Shown: positions 41,526-50,407, counted from the stretch's first letter. The stretch: DNA of 64,000 bases from Streptomyces parvus (GCF_032121415.1 NZ_CP135079.1:496001-560000), one strand, 5' to 3'. The notes: generated by a model not told the origin, from the sequence alone. A program made the numbers and translations.

Positions 41526-42125
41526 TCAGCCCGCCGCCAGCCCGGCGGAACGCGCCTGCAAGATCCCTTCGACGCCTTCCAGGAACGTCTCGGTGATGTG
41601 TCCGGGATCGGAGAGGCATCCCGCAGCCATGGCCCCGTCCCGGAGCATGACGAAATGCCGTGCCGCCGCCTCGGCGGGCGTCTCACCGACGTGCGCCAAC
41701 AGCTCCGTGACGGTCTTGAGGAACCAGTCCCGGTGCACGAGAACAGCCTGGTGGATCGGGTGTACCGGATCGGGGTACTCCGCCACGGCGTTGAGGAAGG
41801 CGCAACCGCGGAAGCCCTCCGACCGGATCCCCTCGGCAATCGCGCGACCGACCGCGCGCACCTTGTCACCGGGCGTCCGGGCGTCTTTCTGCGCGGCCGT
41901 CAGCTGCGCCCTGATGCCCTGGTCCGCCTGCTCGAGGTAGGCGAGGACGAGTGCTTCCTTGCCGGAGAAGTGGCGGTAGAGGGTGGCCCGGGTCACCTGC
42001 GATTCCTCGATGATCCGGTCGACGCCCACGGAGTGGATCCCCTCCGCGTAGAAGATCCTGACCGCGGTCGCGAGCAGTCGCGCTCGGGCCTCGGATGTGC
42101 TGGCTGTCTGGGTCTTGCGGCTCAT
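41526..42125 (-). CDS. TetR-family regulator
   Basis: A 199-residue regulator: ARLLATAVRIFYAEGIHSVG, RIIEESQVTRATLYRHF and SGKEALVLAYLEQAD make up the DNA-binding part. The C-terminal FRGCAFLNAVAEYPDPVHPIH is seen in many members of the AcrR/TetR group. It is divergent from the small membrane-protein gene, and the shared control region holds a perfect duplicated operator. Confidence 0.9.
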   Translation of the reverse strand: MSRKTQTASTSEARARLLATAVRIFYAEGIHSVGVDRIIEESQVTRATLYRHFSGKEALVLAYLEQADQGIRAQLTAAQKDARTPGDKVRAVGRAIAEGIRSEGFRGCAFLNAVAEYPDPVHPIHQAVLVHRDWFLKTVTELLAHVGETPAEAAARHFVMLRDGAMAAGCLSDPGHITETFLEGVEGILQARSAGLAAG

Positions 42126-42142
42126 GCCCCCACCCTACCTTC

Positions 42143-42213
42143 GAGGGAGAACGTTCGGTCTTGACAGGCCCCGTAGAGCCGCTGATGATGAACGAGACCG
42201 AACGTTCTCCCTC
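42143..42213. promoter_or_regulatory. Duplicated TetR operator framing a promoter
   Basis: A 19-base sequence, GAGGGAGAACGTTCGGTCT at 42143-42161, is repeated exactly in inverted orientation at 42195-42213. Each copy is itself a near-palindrome around GAACGTTC. Between them, on the plus strand, TTGACA at 42161-42166 and GATGAT at 42184-42189 are 17 bp apart, a good promoter for the membrane-protein gene. Binding at both sites would block it fully. Confidence 0.85.
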
Positions 42214-42233
42214 ACTCGAAGGGCCGACTCACC

Positions 42234-42806
42234 ATGGGCACCGTCGTCGACCACCCCGCTCCCACCGCACCGACCGGGCTCGCGGTGATTCTGCGCAGGC
42301 TGTATCTCCTGCGTTTCGCGTTCGCCGCCCTCTGGGCGGCCCTGCTGTTCACGAAGGCCGACACGCTGGGCCCGCTCAGCGGGACGTTGCTGGTGCTCTA
42401 TCCCCTCTTTGACGCGGCCTGCGCCGTGGCCGACCTGAGGTCGACGCGGGCGGAGGGCGGGGCGGGCACGAGGTTGTGGGTGAACATCACGCTCAGCGTC
42501 CTCACCGGCATCGCTCTGGCTCTCGCACTCACTTCCGGCATCCCGGCCGTCCTCCGGGTGTGGGGTGTCTGGGCCGTCACGGCGGGCATCACGCAGCTCA
42601 CCGTGGGAGTCGCGCGGCGACGGATGGGCGGGCAGTGGCCGATGATCGCGAGCGGAGCCATTTCGACCCTGGCCGGAGCGAGCTTCTTCCTCCAAGCCGG
42701 CGAAGAAGGCGCCACACTCACGAATCTCGCCGGGTACGCCTTCCTCGGCGGCGTCTTCTTCCTCGTCTCGGCACTGCGCCTGAAGTCTGCGAACCGGAAC
42801 GACTGA
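42234..42806 (+). CDS. Small DUF308-like membrane protein under TetR control
   Basis: A 190-residue protein with six hydrophobic helices. They include LRFAFAALWAALLFTKADTLG, SGTLLVLYPLFDAACAVADL, ITLSVLTGIALALALTSGI, WGVWAVTAGITQLTVGVARR and LAGYAFLGGVFFLVSALRL. The pattern resembles the HdeD/DUF308 family of membrane proteins, whose function is unclear. Its start at 42234 lies 20 bp after the second TetR operator copy, so it is the likely repression target. Confidence 0.8.
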   Translation: MGTVVDHPAPTAPTGLAVILRRLYLLRFAFAALWAALLFTKADTLGPLSGTLLVLYPLFDAACAVADLRSTRAEGGAGTRLWVNITLSVLTGIALALALTSGIPAVLRVWGVWAVTAGITQLTVGVARRRMGGQWPMIASGAISTLAGASFFLQAGEEGATLTNLAGYAFLGGVFFLVSALRLKSANRND

Positions 42807-42939
42807 ACGTCCGGCGACGCGCTTTCTCCATAGGGGCGGCGGACTTCAGGATGCGTCGGACATTCTTCGCGCCACATGCGACAACTGTCGCTCGTTCGTC
42901 GCCTCGGGCAGTCCCGACATTCGGCCGAGGCCCGGTGAA

Positions 42940-43441
42940 GCCTGCCCCTGCGGAGCAAGAGGCTGCCTGTTAAACCATCGCCCGTGGCACAGCCATCACG
43001 CAGCACGCGCTTGACCTCGGGTGGCAACCACCGCGGAAGGCGGACGCGGCAACAGTAGCGGCGGCGGCCCGTGCCGGGGAGGCTGCCGCCACCGCCGCGT
43101 TCGCCCGGGCGGCCCGCGCGCTGGCAGCGGGCACGGCCGCCACGGCGGCGCTGATCGAGGTCGACATCGCCGTTGCCGCGGGCGGTATCGCTCAGTCCGG
43201 CGAGGTGTTCTCCGAGTTGCTCGCTCGTCACCTTCGGCGCTACGCGGCGCTGCCGTTCCTCAGGGAGCTACGCGCCCTGCCCGCCGAACTGGGGCCCGAC
43301 GCCGGGTTGGTCGGCGCCGCGGTGCTGGCGTCGGCGGGGATCGCACCCGTTGCGACCGCGCATGGCTCCCTGCCGCTGGTGCCGCCGGACATGGCTCGTA
43401 CGTTCAGGCCGTGGCGACGCCGCCCAGGAACGACAACCTGA
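42940..43441 (+). pseudogene. ROK-family kinase/regulator, C-terminal remnant
   Basis: The zinc motif of ROK proteins (CPCGARGCL) reads at 42947-42973. A frame change follows just after it, and then the family's C-terminal part reads to a stop at 43441: IARGTAITQHA, a long Ala-rich helix, LIEVDIAVAAGGIAQSGEVF, and LGPDAGLVGAAVLASAGI. The N-terminal 180 residues with the ATP/sugar site are absent. The end overlaps the yjbQ gene by 38 bp. In 42807-42940 I see nothing else. The gene decayed by loss of its front half plus a frameshift. Confidence 0.7.
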
Positions 43442-43841
43442 CCTGACGTTCCGCATTGTCGCGATTTGTGTCCACCAGGCAGACCGACTGCCAGGTCCCC
43501 AGCTCCAGCCGGCCGCCGATCACCGGCAGCGTGGCGTGGGGCGGGACCAGGGCGGGGAGTACGTGGTCGCGGCCGTGGCCGGGGCTGCCGTGGCGGTGTT
43601 GCCAGCGGTCGTCGGCGGGGAGCAGGTGGTGGAGGGCGGCCAGGAGGTCGTCGTCGCTGCCCGCGCCCGTCTCCAGTACGGCGATGCCGGCCGTGGCGTG
43701 GGGGACGAACACGTTGAGCAGGCCGTCGCGGCCGGGGGCGGTGCGGGTGAGGAACTCCTCGCAGGCGCGCGTCAGGTCCGTGACCGTCTCGGCCGTACCC
43801 GTGGTGATGTTCAGGACCGTGGTGGTGAAGGAATCGGACAT
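43404..43841 (-). CDS. YjbQ family protein (UPF0047)
   Basis: A 145-residue protein of the YjbQ/UPF0047 family. Landmarks are LNVFVPHATAGIAVLETG, ALHHLLPADDRWQHRHG, HGRDHVLPALVPPHATLPV and LELGTWQSVCLVDTN, with the conserved His and Glu that bind a metal. The family is annotated as secondary thiamine-phosphate synthase because it can complement thiE mutants weakly; its real role is unclear. It is convergent with the ROK remnant. Confidence 0.88.
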   Translation of the reverse strand: MSDSFTTTVLNITTGTAETVTDLTRACEEFLTRTAPGRDGLLNVFVPHATAGIAVLETGAGSDDDLLAALHHLLPADDRWQHRHGSPGHGRDHVLPALVPPHATLPVIGGRLELGTWQSVCLVDTNRDNAERQVRLSFLGGVATA

Positions 43842-43933
43842 GCCTCCATCATCACCTCACCGGGGTGAGATGAGGCGTCCACGCTCCGAGACACCATTGA
43901 CCGGGTCCCAACCGGATGACTACGTTCAGCGCC

Positions 43934-44017
43934 ATGTTCCGATCAGCTCTGCTCACTTCGCGCGGTCACATCGACCTGCTGCGAGTGGCTTCCGCCGCGT
44001 GTTGTCGCGGCTGCTGA
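43934..44017 (+). CDS. Cysteine-rich leader peptide of the sulfonate operon
   Basis: A 27-codon frame, MFRSALLTSRGHIDLLRVAS followed by AACCRGC and TGA. It has the pattern of the putative leader peptides found before sulphur-assimilation genes in Streptomyces: an H(I/V)DLxRVxSA core followed by Cys codons. Here three Cys codons (TGT TGT, then TGC) fall in the last five sense codons. It lies 308 bp before the first gene of a sulfonate transport/monooxygenase operon. Stalling at Cys codons when cysteine is scarce could release downstream expression. Too short for usual gene finders. Confidence 0.75.
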   Translation: MFRSALLTSRGHIDLLRVASAACCRGC

Positions 44018-44325
44018 CGTTCCCTCAGCGACTTCCGGGCCGTTTCCGGCGGCATGGCTTCCGGCCGCACGGCCGTGCCGGTGCCGGCTGCGCCGCCTGC
44101 CGTATTCCGTCGCTCGTTCTGCCGTAGTCGCGTCCAGCTCCGTGCCGCTGCGCAACCGTATGCGCATTCGCCTCCGCTGAGCCTCCCCTCCCCGTACCCT
44201 TTCGCGTCCTTTCGCCGCCGGTCGGCCGTGCGTGCGTGGTGACGGCATTGCTCCGGCATGTCCGTGCCCCCCCTCCCCTGCCTTCCCCTCTGCGCGCATC
44301 CGTGCGTCCCTTCCCTGGAGCCGTC
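44018..44325 (+). promoter_or_regulatory. Probable attenuator region of the sulfonate operon
   Basis: Non-coding stretch between the leader stop and the permease start. GGCCG/CGGCC-type stems occur at about 44068-44090 and could form terminator/antiterminator structures, but I cannot fold it reliably by eye. No other gene is supported here. Confidence 0.4.
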
Positions 44326-45213
44326 ATGACCGTCAGCCATGCACCGCCGTCGGCGATACCCGTACCCCTCGACAAACCCTCCGCGCCGACGCGTACGCCG
44401 CCCGAGCTGGAGGCCGTCGTCCCGGCCTCCGTCCGGCGGTCACGGTTGCGGGCCGCTCCGCGGTGGGTGCGGCGTGCGGTGGGACCGTTGCTGTTGCTGG
44501 TGCTGTGGCAGGTGTTCAGTGCCACGGGGGTGCTCGATCCCGATGTGCTCGCCTCGCCCGGGACCATCGCGCGTGCCGGTGCCGATCTGATGGCCGACGG
44601 GACGCTGTCCGCCGCGATGGGGGTCTCGCTTCAGCGGGTGGTCGTGGGGCTCCTGCTCGGCGGGGTGATCGGGACGTCGCTCGCACTCGTGTCGGGGCTC
44701 TCGCGGCTCGGGGAGGATCTGGTCGACGCGACCGTGCAGATGCTGCGCACCGTGCCCTGGGTGGGGCTCATCCCGCTGTTCATCATCTGGCTCGGGATCG
44801 GCGAGGCGCCCAAGGTGGCCCTCATCGCCCTCGGAGTGGCGTTCCACCTGTATCTGAACGTGTACGCCGGAATCCGCGGCGTGGACGCCCAACTCATCGA
44901 AGCCGGTACGTCGTTGGGGCTCGGCCGGTGGGGCCTGGTGCGCCATGTCGTGCTCCCCGGTGCGTTGCCGGGAGCCATGACCGGTCTGCGCTACTCGCTG
45001 GCCACGGCCTGGCTCGCCCTCGTCTTCGGTGAGTCGATCAACGCCGACGCCGGGATCGGGTTCCTGATGAACCAGGCCCGGGAGTTCTTCCGGACCGATG
45101 TGATCGTCGTCTGTCTCGTCGTGTACGCCTTCCTCGGCCTCACCGCCGACGTCATCGTCCGGATCCTCGAAAGGCTGCTGCTGCAATGGCGACCGACCTT
45201 CACCGGCCAGTGA
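44326..45213 (+). CDS. ssuC: Aliphatic sulfonate-type ABC transporter permease
   Basis: A 295-residue BPD-type inner-membrane permease, about six helices. It has VGPLLLLVLWQVFSATGVL at the start and the EAA-like loop in IEAGTSLGLGRWGLVRHVVLPGALPG. LRYSLATAWLALVFGE follows, as in SsuC/TauC. The first 45 residues are a polar cytoplasmic tail. ATG at 44326 has TGGAG five bases upstream. It is followed by the ATPase with a 28-bp overlap. Confidence 0.87.
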   Translation: MTVSHAPPSAIPVPLDKPSAPTRTPPELEAVVPASVRRSRLRAAPRWVRRAVGPLLLLVLWQVFSATGVLDPDVLASPGTIARAGADLMADGTLSAAMGVSLQRVVVGLLLGGVIGTSLALVSGLSRLGEDLVDATVQMLRTVPWVGLIPLFIIWLGIGEAPKVALIALGVAFHLYLNVYAGIRGVDAQLIEAGTSLGLGRWGLVRHVVLPGALPGAMTGLRYSLATAWLALVFGESINADAGIGFLMNQAREFFRTDVIVVCLVVYAFLGLTADVIVRILERLLLQWRPTFTGQ

Positions 45214-46055
45214 AGTCCCCCCTCGAACCCGGCTCCACCGCCAGTGCTTCGACGTCCCACGAGGACGCCGAAGCCGCCGTACGAGTCGCAGGGCTCACCC
45301 GCTCCTTCGACGGGCGTGCCGTCATCGACGAGCTCGATCTCGCCCTCAAAGCGGGCGGGTTCACCGTGCTGCTCGGGCGTAGCGGCTGCGGCAAGTCGAC
45401 CCTGCTGCGGGTGCTGGCCGGGCTCGACCGGGAGATCTCCGGCACCGTCCTGGTGCCCCGCCGCCGCGCGGTCGCGTTCCAGGCCCCGCGCCTGATGCCC
45501 TGGAAGCGGGTCTGGCGCAATGTACTGCTCGGGCTGCCTGGCAAGCCCGAACGTGCCTTCGCCGAGCGGGCGTTGGCGGAGGTCGGGCTTGCGGAGCGGT
45601 CCGGGGCGTGGCCGAAGACGCTGTCCGGTGGCGAAGCGCAGCGGGCTTCGCTGGCCCGGGCCCTGGTGCGCGAGCCCGATCTGCTGCTGCTCGACGAACC
45701 CTTCGGCGCACTGGACGCGCTGACCCGGATCAAGGCCCAGCAGCTCGTGGCCGAACTCTGGCAGCGGCGCGGCTGCGCGGTACTCCTGGTCACCCATGAC
45801 GTGGACGAGGCCCTGCTGCTGGCCGACCGGGTGCTGGTGATGCGGGACGGGCGGATCGCGTACGACACGTCCGTCGCGCTGGACCGGCCGCGCGAGATCG
45901 GCTCCCCCCGCTTCACCGACCTGCGCTCCCGGCTGCTGACCGAACTGGGCGTCGAGGGCGCGGGCCGCGCCCAGGCCCGTACGGAGAGCACGGAGAGCCC
46001 CGAGGCATCGCCCGCACATCCCCACCCCTGCCCCCGTCATGGAGACCCGTCATGA
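45186..46055 (+). CDS. ssuB: Aliphatic sulfonate-type ABC transporter ATPase
   Basis: A 289-residue ATPase: Walker A GRSGCGKST, the Q-loop in AVAFQAPRLMPWKRVWRNVL, signature TLSGGEAQRASLARAL, Walker B LLLLDEPFGALD, and switch His in VTHDVDEALLLADRV. These are the SsuB/TauB/NrtD-type features. It overlaps both neighbours, so the importer is co-translated. Confidence 0.9.
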   Translation: MATDLHRPVKSPLEPGSTASASTSHEDAEAAVRVAGLTRSFDGRAVIDELDLALKAGGFTVLLGRSGCGKSTLLRVLAGLDREISGTVLVPRRRAVAFQAPRLMPWKRVWRNVLLGLPGKPERAFAERALAEVGLAERSGAWPKTLSGGEAQRASLARALVREPDLLLLDEPFGALDALTRIKAQQLVAELWQRRGCAVLLVTHDVDEALLLADRVLVMRDGRIAYDTSVALDRPREIGSPRFTDLRSRLLTELGVEGAGRAQARTESTESPEASPAHPHPCPRHGDPS

Positions 46056-47080
46056 AACGTCGCACTCTGCCCGCCCTGCTCCTCCCCTTCGCCCTGCTCC
46101 TCTCCGCGTGCGGCGGCGCCTCGTCCGCCGACCCGGGCGGCAACACCGACGGCAAGGGCAGCCTCACGCTCAACGTCGGTGACCAGAAGGGAGGTTACGA
46201 GGCGATCCTGCGGGCCTCCGGAGAGCTCGACGACCTCGCCTACCGCATCAAGTGGTCCACCTTCACCTCAGGGCCACCCCTGCTGGAGGCCGTGAGCGCC
46301 GGGGCCGTCGATATCGGCGGCGTCGGCAACACCCCGCCCGTCTTCGCCGCCGGGGCCGACTCGAACATCGCCGTCGTCGGCGCCACGCACGGCTCGCCGG
46401 CCGGTGAGGTCATCGTCGTGCCCGAGGACTCCCCGCTGAAGAAGCCCACCCAGCTCAAGGGCAAGTCCATCGCCGTCGCCCAGGGCAGTTCGGCCCACTT
46501 CCAGCTGGTCGCCTCGCTCAAGAAGGCCGGGCTCGGGATCGGGGACGTCGAACTGAACCACCTCCAGCCCGCCGACGCGCTCGCCGCGTTCAGCCGGGGC
46601 AAGGTCGACGCCTGGGCGATCTGGGATCCGTACACCTCGCAGGTCCTGCGCACGGCGCACGCCCGGGTGCTCACGACCGGCGAAGGCGTCGTCAACGGGC
46701 TCGGTTTCCAGGTGGCTTCGCCCGCCTCGCTCAACGACGCGAAGAAGTCCAAGGCCATCGGCGATCTGCTCGTCCGGCTGGAGCGGGCCCAGAAGTGGGT
46801 CTTCGAGCACCCGGAGGAGTGGGCGAAGGTCTGGGCGCGGGAGACCGGGCTTCCGTACGCAGTGGCTTTGGACGCCGTGAAGCTCAGCTACGGCACGCGC
46901 GTCCCGGTCGCGATCGACGCGGCGGCCATCGCCTCCGAGCAGGAGATCGCCGACACCTTCGCCGAACTCAGGCTGATTCCGCGGCGGTTCGACTTCGAGG
47001 ACTACGTCGACACCCGGTTCAACCGCGACCTTCCCCCGTCCTCCACCGCGCCGCGCTCCTACGGAAAGGCCTCGTCATGA
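46052..47080 (+). CDS. ssuA: Aliphatic sulfonate-type substrate-binding lipoprotein
   Basis: A 342-residue exported receptor. The signal peptide ends in the lipobox LLSACGG, then come LNVGDQKGGYEAILRASGEL, IKWSTFTSGPPLLEAVSAGAVDIGGVGN and KPTQLKGKSIAVAQGSSAHF, classic for the SsuA/NrtA group. The ATG overlaps the ATPase stop (ATGA). It would bring alkanesulfonates to the SsuC/SsuB importer. Confidence 0.88.
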   Translation: MKRRTLPALLLPFALLLSACGGASSADPGGNTDGKGSLTLNVGDQKGGYEAILRASGELDDLAYRIKWSTFTSGPPLLEAVSAGAVDIGGVGNTPPVFAAGADSNIAVVGATHGSPAGEVIVVPEDSPLKKPTQLKGKSIAVAQGSSAHFQLVASLKKAGLGIGDVELNHLQPADALAAFSRGKVDAWAIWDPYTSQVLRTAHARVLTTGEGVVNGLGFQVASPASLNDAKKSKAIGDLLVRLERAQKWVFEHPEEWAKVWARETGLPYAVALDAVKLSYGTRVPVAIDAAAIASEQEIADTFAELRLIPRRFDFEDYVDTRFNRDLPPSSTAPRSYGKASS

Positions 47081-48285
47081 ACGTCCGTCTGCACTGGTTC
47101 CTGCCCACCGGCGGTGACGGCCGGACGCTCGTGGACCGGCACGCGTACACCGACGGCGGCATCGAACGCGACCGGATCACACCGGTGAGCGGGGTGCGCG
47201 CGCCGGACATCGAGTATCTGGCCCAGATCGCGAAGGCTGCCGAGCAGTTGGGCTTCGAGGCCGTGCTGACGCCCACCGGCACCTGGTGCGAGGACGCCTG
47301 GCTGACCACGGTGGCGCTCGCCCAGCACACCGAGCGGCTGAAGTTCCTGGTGGCGTTCCGGCCGGGGGTCATCTCGCCCGTGCTGGCCGCGCAGATGGCC
47401 GCCACCTATCAGCGGATCACCCGGGGGCGGCTGCTGCTCAACGTCGTCACCGGCGGCGACTCGACCGAACAGCGGCGTTTCGGGGACCACTTGGACCATG
47501 ACCGACGGTACGAGCGCACCGCGGAGTTCCTGTCGGTGGTGCGGGGCGCCTGGAGCGGGCAGCCGTACGACTTCGACGGGGAGCACTACCAGGTGGAGGG
47601 CGGGGTGACCGCGCTGCCGCCGGACCCGCTGCCGGAGATCTTCTTCGGCGGGTCGTCGGCGGCGGCCGGGCCGGTCGCCGCCGCGCACGCCGATGTCTAT
47701 CTCACCTGGGGTGAGCCGCCGGCCGCCGTGCAGGAGAAGATCGACTGGATTCGCGGTCTGGCGGAGGAGCGGGGGCGCACGGTCCGGTTCGGCATCCGGC
47801 TGCACACCATCTCGCGGGATTCTTCGCGGGAGGCGTGGGCGACCGCCGACCGGCTGCTGGGCGACCTCGATCCGGAGACGATCGCGACGGCGCAGCAGGC
47901 GCTGGGGAAGAGCGAGTCGGTCGGGCAGCAGCGGATGCTGGCGCTGCACGGCGGTTCGCGGGACGACCTGGAGATCGCGCCGAACCTCTGGGCGGGCGTC
48001 GGTCTGGTACGCGGCGGGGCCGGGACCGCGTTGGTGGGCAGCCATGCGGAGGTCGCGGACCGGATCGAGGAGTACCACGCGCTGGGTGTGGAGCACTTCG
48101 TGCTCTCCGGATATCCGCATCTGGAGGAGGCGTACTGGTTCGGCGAGGGCGTCACCCCCGAGCTGTCCCGCCGCGGGCTGCTGTCGACCGTGCCCGCGTC
48201 TCCGCTGCTGGGCGTGAACGGCGCCGGGAGCCGGACCGCCACGGCGCCGGGCGGGGCTCCCCTGCTGCTCGCCGGGGGTCGCTGA
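47077..48285 (+). CDS. ssuD: FMNH2-dependent alkanesulfonate monooxygenase-type flavoprotein
   Basis: A 402-residue luciferase-fold (LLM) monooxygenase, slightly longer than E. coli SsuD. It has VRLHWFLPTGGDGRTL, FEAVLTPTGTWCEDAWL, LKFLVAFRPGVISPVLAAQM, RLLLNVVTGGDSTEQRRFGD, FFGGSSAAAGPVAAAHADVYLTWGEPP and VGSHAEVADRIEEYHALGVEHFVLSGYPHLEEAYWFGE. It releases sulfite from sulfonates with reduced FMN from a separate reductase not seen in the window. ATG overlaps the ssuA stop. Confidence 0.92.
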   Translation: MNVRLHWFLPTGGDGRTLVDRHAYTDGGIERDRITPVSGVRAPDIEYLAQIAKAAEQLGFEAVLTPTGTWCEDAWLTTVALAQHTERLKFLVAFRPGVISPVLAAQMAATYQRITRGRLLLNVVTGGDSTEQRRFGDHLDHDRRYERTAEFLSVVRGAWSGQPYDFDGEHYQVEGGVTALPPDPLPEIFFGGSSAAAGPVAAAHADVYLTWGEPPAAVQEKIDWIRGLAEERGRTVRFGIRLHTISRDSSREAWATADRLLGDLDPETIATAQQALGKSESVGQQRMLALHGGSRDDLEIAPNLWAGVGLVRGGAGTALVGSHAEVADRIEEYHALGVEHFVLSGYPHLEEAYWFGEGVTPELSRRGLLSTVPASPLLGVNGAGSRTATAPGGAPLLLAGGR

Positions 48286-48349
48286 ACCGTGCGGTGATGC
48301 TCGTCGGGCGTTCGGGAAGATCCCGGGCGTCCGTCGAGTTAGTAGAAGC

Positions 48350-49489
48350 GTGAACATTTCTGGGGCGCGCGAGCTGGACGTGGTCGTCATCGGCGCGGGT
48401 CAGGCGGGGCTGTCCGCCGCCTACCACCTGCGCCGCGTCGGGCTGGAGCCGGACGGTGACTTCGTCGTGCTGGACCACGCGCCCCGGCCGGGCGGCGCGT
48501 GGCAGTTCCGCTGGCCCTCGCTGACGTACGGCAAGGTCCACGGGATGCACGCGCTGCCGGGCATGGAGCTGACCGGGGCCGACCCCGACCGGCCCTCCTC
48601 GGAGGTGATCGGCGCGTACTTCGCCGCGTACGAGGACCGCTTCGGCCTGCGGGTCCACCGGCCCGTCGAGGTGAGCGCCGTACGGGAGGGAAGCGGCGGG
48701 CGGCTGCTGGTGGAGACGTCCGAGGGGACGTACGCCGCGCGGGCGCTGATCAACGCGACCGGCACCTGGGACCGGCCGTTCTGGCCTCGCTATCCGGGTC
48801 AGGAGACTTTCCGCGGGCGGCAGTTGCACACGGCGAACTACCCGGGCCCCGAGGAGTTCGCCGGCCAGCGCGTCCTCGTGGTCGGGGGTGGGGCTTCCGG
48901 TACGCAGCACCTGATGGAGATCGCCGAGCACGCGGCCGACACCTTCTGGGTGACCCGCGGTGAACCGGTCTTCCGGGAGGGACCGTTCACCGAGGAGTGG
49001 GGGCGGGCCGCCGTGGCGATGGTGGAGGAGCGGGTCCGCAACGGGCTGCCGCCGAAGAGCGTGGTCAGCGTGACCGGGCTGCCGATGACCGACGCGGTGC
49101 GGCGGGCCCGGGAGCAGGGGGTGCTGGACCGGCTGCCGATGTTCGACCGGATCACGCCGACCGGTGTGGCCTGGGACGACGGCCGGGTCGTCGAAACCGA
49201 TGTGATCCTCTGGGCGACCGGGTTCCGGCCCGCCGTGGACCACCTCGCCCCGCTGAAGCTGCGCGAGCCGGGTGGCGGCATCCGGGCCGAGGACACCCGT
49301 GCCGTACGGGACGGGCGGGTCCACCTCGTCGGGTACGGCCCCTCCGCCAGCACCATCGGCGCGAACCGTGCGGGCCGCGCGGCGGTCCGGTCGGTCATGC
49401 GGCTGCTGAAGGAGACGGGCGGCGCGCGGGCCGGCGGGGAAGCGGCGGCGATGGAGGCGGCCGTCACCGTGTCCGTCCCGGGGGCGTGA
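48350..49489 (+). CDS. Flavin-containing NAD(P)-dependent monooxygenase-like protein
   Basis: A 379-residue flavoprotein with two Rossmann motifs, VVVIGAGQAGLSAAYHLRR near residue 10 and VLVVGGGASGTQHLMEI near residue 178. The sequence between them has PGGAWQFRWPSLT and INATGTWDRPFWPRYPG. A second ATG motif appears as VILWATGFRPAVDHL. This is the CzcO/flavin monooxygenase type. The GTG start lies 65 bp after the ssuD stop, and it may be co-transcribed with the sulfonate genes. Substrate is unknown. Confidence 0.85.
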   Translation: MNISGARELDVVVIGAGQAGLSAAYHLRRVGLEPDGDFVVLDHAPRPGGAWQFRWPSLTYGKVHGMHALPGMELTGADPDRPSSEVIGAYFAAYEDRFGLRVHRPVEVSAVREGSGGRLLVETSEGTYAARALINATGTWDRPFWPRYPGQETFRGRQLHTANYPGPEEFAGQRVLVVGGGASGTQHLMEIAEHAADTFWVTRGEPVFREGPFTEEWGRAAVAMVEERVRNGLPPKSVVSVTGLPMTDAVRRAREQGVLDRLPMFDRITPTGVAWDDGRVVETDVILWATGFRPAVDHLAPLKLREPGGGIRAEDTRAVRDGRVHLVGYGPSASTIGANRAGRAAVRSVMRLLKETGGARAGGEAAAMEAAVTVSVPGA

Positions 49490-49546
49490 ACTCCTGGCCG
49501 GTCGCGTGGGTGCCGTCGCTCCCGTCCGCCTCGTCGGCGGAGCCGG

Positions 49547-50407
49547 TCAGCTCGCAGTCGCGGAGCCGCGGCTGCGGTTGAACTCCTCGACGTTCCTCTG
49601 CTGCTCGTCATAGCTGTCGGTGAACCGGGTGTCGCCGGGGCCGACCGTGACGAAGTAGAGCCAGGGGCCGGGCGTGGGCCTGACGGCCGCGCGCAGCGCC
49701 TCCTCCCCCGGGTTGCCGATGGGCGTCGGCGGCAGGCCCTTGATCCGGTAGCTGTTGTACGGGCTGGCCAAGTGGGTGTCGGCGGTCGTCGTGTCCAGGG
49801 TGGAGCGCTTCAGGGCGTAGTTGATGGTGGAGTCCATCTGCAGCGGCATGTCCTTGAGCAGCCGGTTGTAGACGACCCGGGCGACCTTGCCCATGTCCGC
49901 CGGGGTGTCGGCCTCGGCCTGCACGATGCTGGCGATCGTGACCGTGTCGTAGAGGGAGACGTTGTTGCGCTGCGCCCCCGCCGTGACATGGTCCGCGGCG
50001 AAGTGCTTGCGGGCGGTGTCGGCCATGTAGCGCAGCAGGCCCGCGGGCTCGGTCGCTCCGTCGATCGGATACGTGGCCGGGAAGAGGTACCCCTCGGGGT
50101 TGCCCTCGGCCTGGGCGGGGAGCTTCAGGTCCACCGTCGACGCGGCCTTCAGCGTGCTGCCGGGCTTCAGGCGGAGCGCCTTGTCGACCGCTTCGTACAC
50201 CTGCGAGACGCGGCGTCCTTCGGGGATCGTCAGCGTGCTCCGCGGGGTCTCCTGCTGCTTCGGCGGCTCGTCCGATCCGGTCAGGGACAGCGGAATCAGG
50301 ACGGCGGCCGACACGACGAGCAGTGCGCCGACGACCAGGACGACCTTTCCGCGGCGGGTCGGGCGGAGTCTGCGACGGGGGCGGGCGTCCGGGGACTCGT
50401 TCACCAT
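49547..50407 (-). CDS. MltG-like endolytic transglycosylase
   Basis: A 286-residue YceG/MltG-family protein. A basic N-terminus (RPRRRLRPTRRGK) precedes one membrane helix, VVLVVGALLVVSAAVLIPL. A LysM-like segment, LTIPEGRRVSQVYEAVDKAL, leads to the catalytic domain with ASIVQAEADTPADMGKVARV (Glu in QAEA), NRLLKDMPLQMDSTINYAL and GLPPTPIGNPGEEALRA. It cuts nascent glycan strands of peptidoglycan. It is shorter than the main MltG of Streptomyces (in the alaS-aroE region), so probably a paralogue. ATG at 50407. Confidence 0.87.
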   Translation of the reverse strand: MVNESPDARPRRRLRPTRRGKVVLVVGALLVVSAAVLIPLSLTGSDEPPKQQETPRSTLTIPEGRRVSQVYEAVDKALRLKPGSTLKAASTVDLKLPAQAEGNPEGYLFPATYPIDGATEPAGLLRYMADTARKHFAADHVTAGAQRNNVSLYDTVTIASIVQAEADTPADMGKVARVVYNRLLKDMPLQMDSTINYALKRSTLDTTTADTHLASPYNSYRIKGLPPTPIGNPGEEALRAAVRPTPGPWLYFVTVGPGDTRFTDSYDEQQRNVEEFNRSRGSATAS

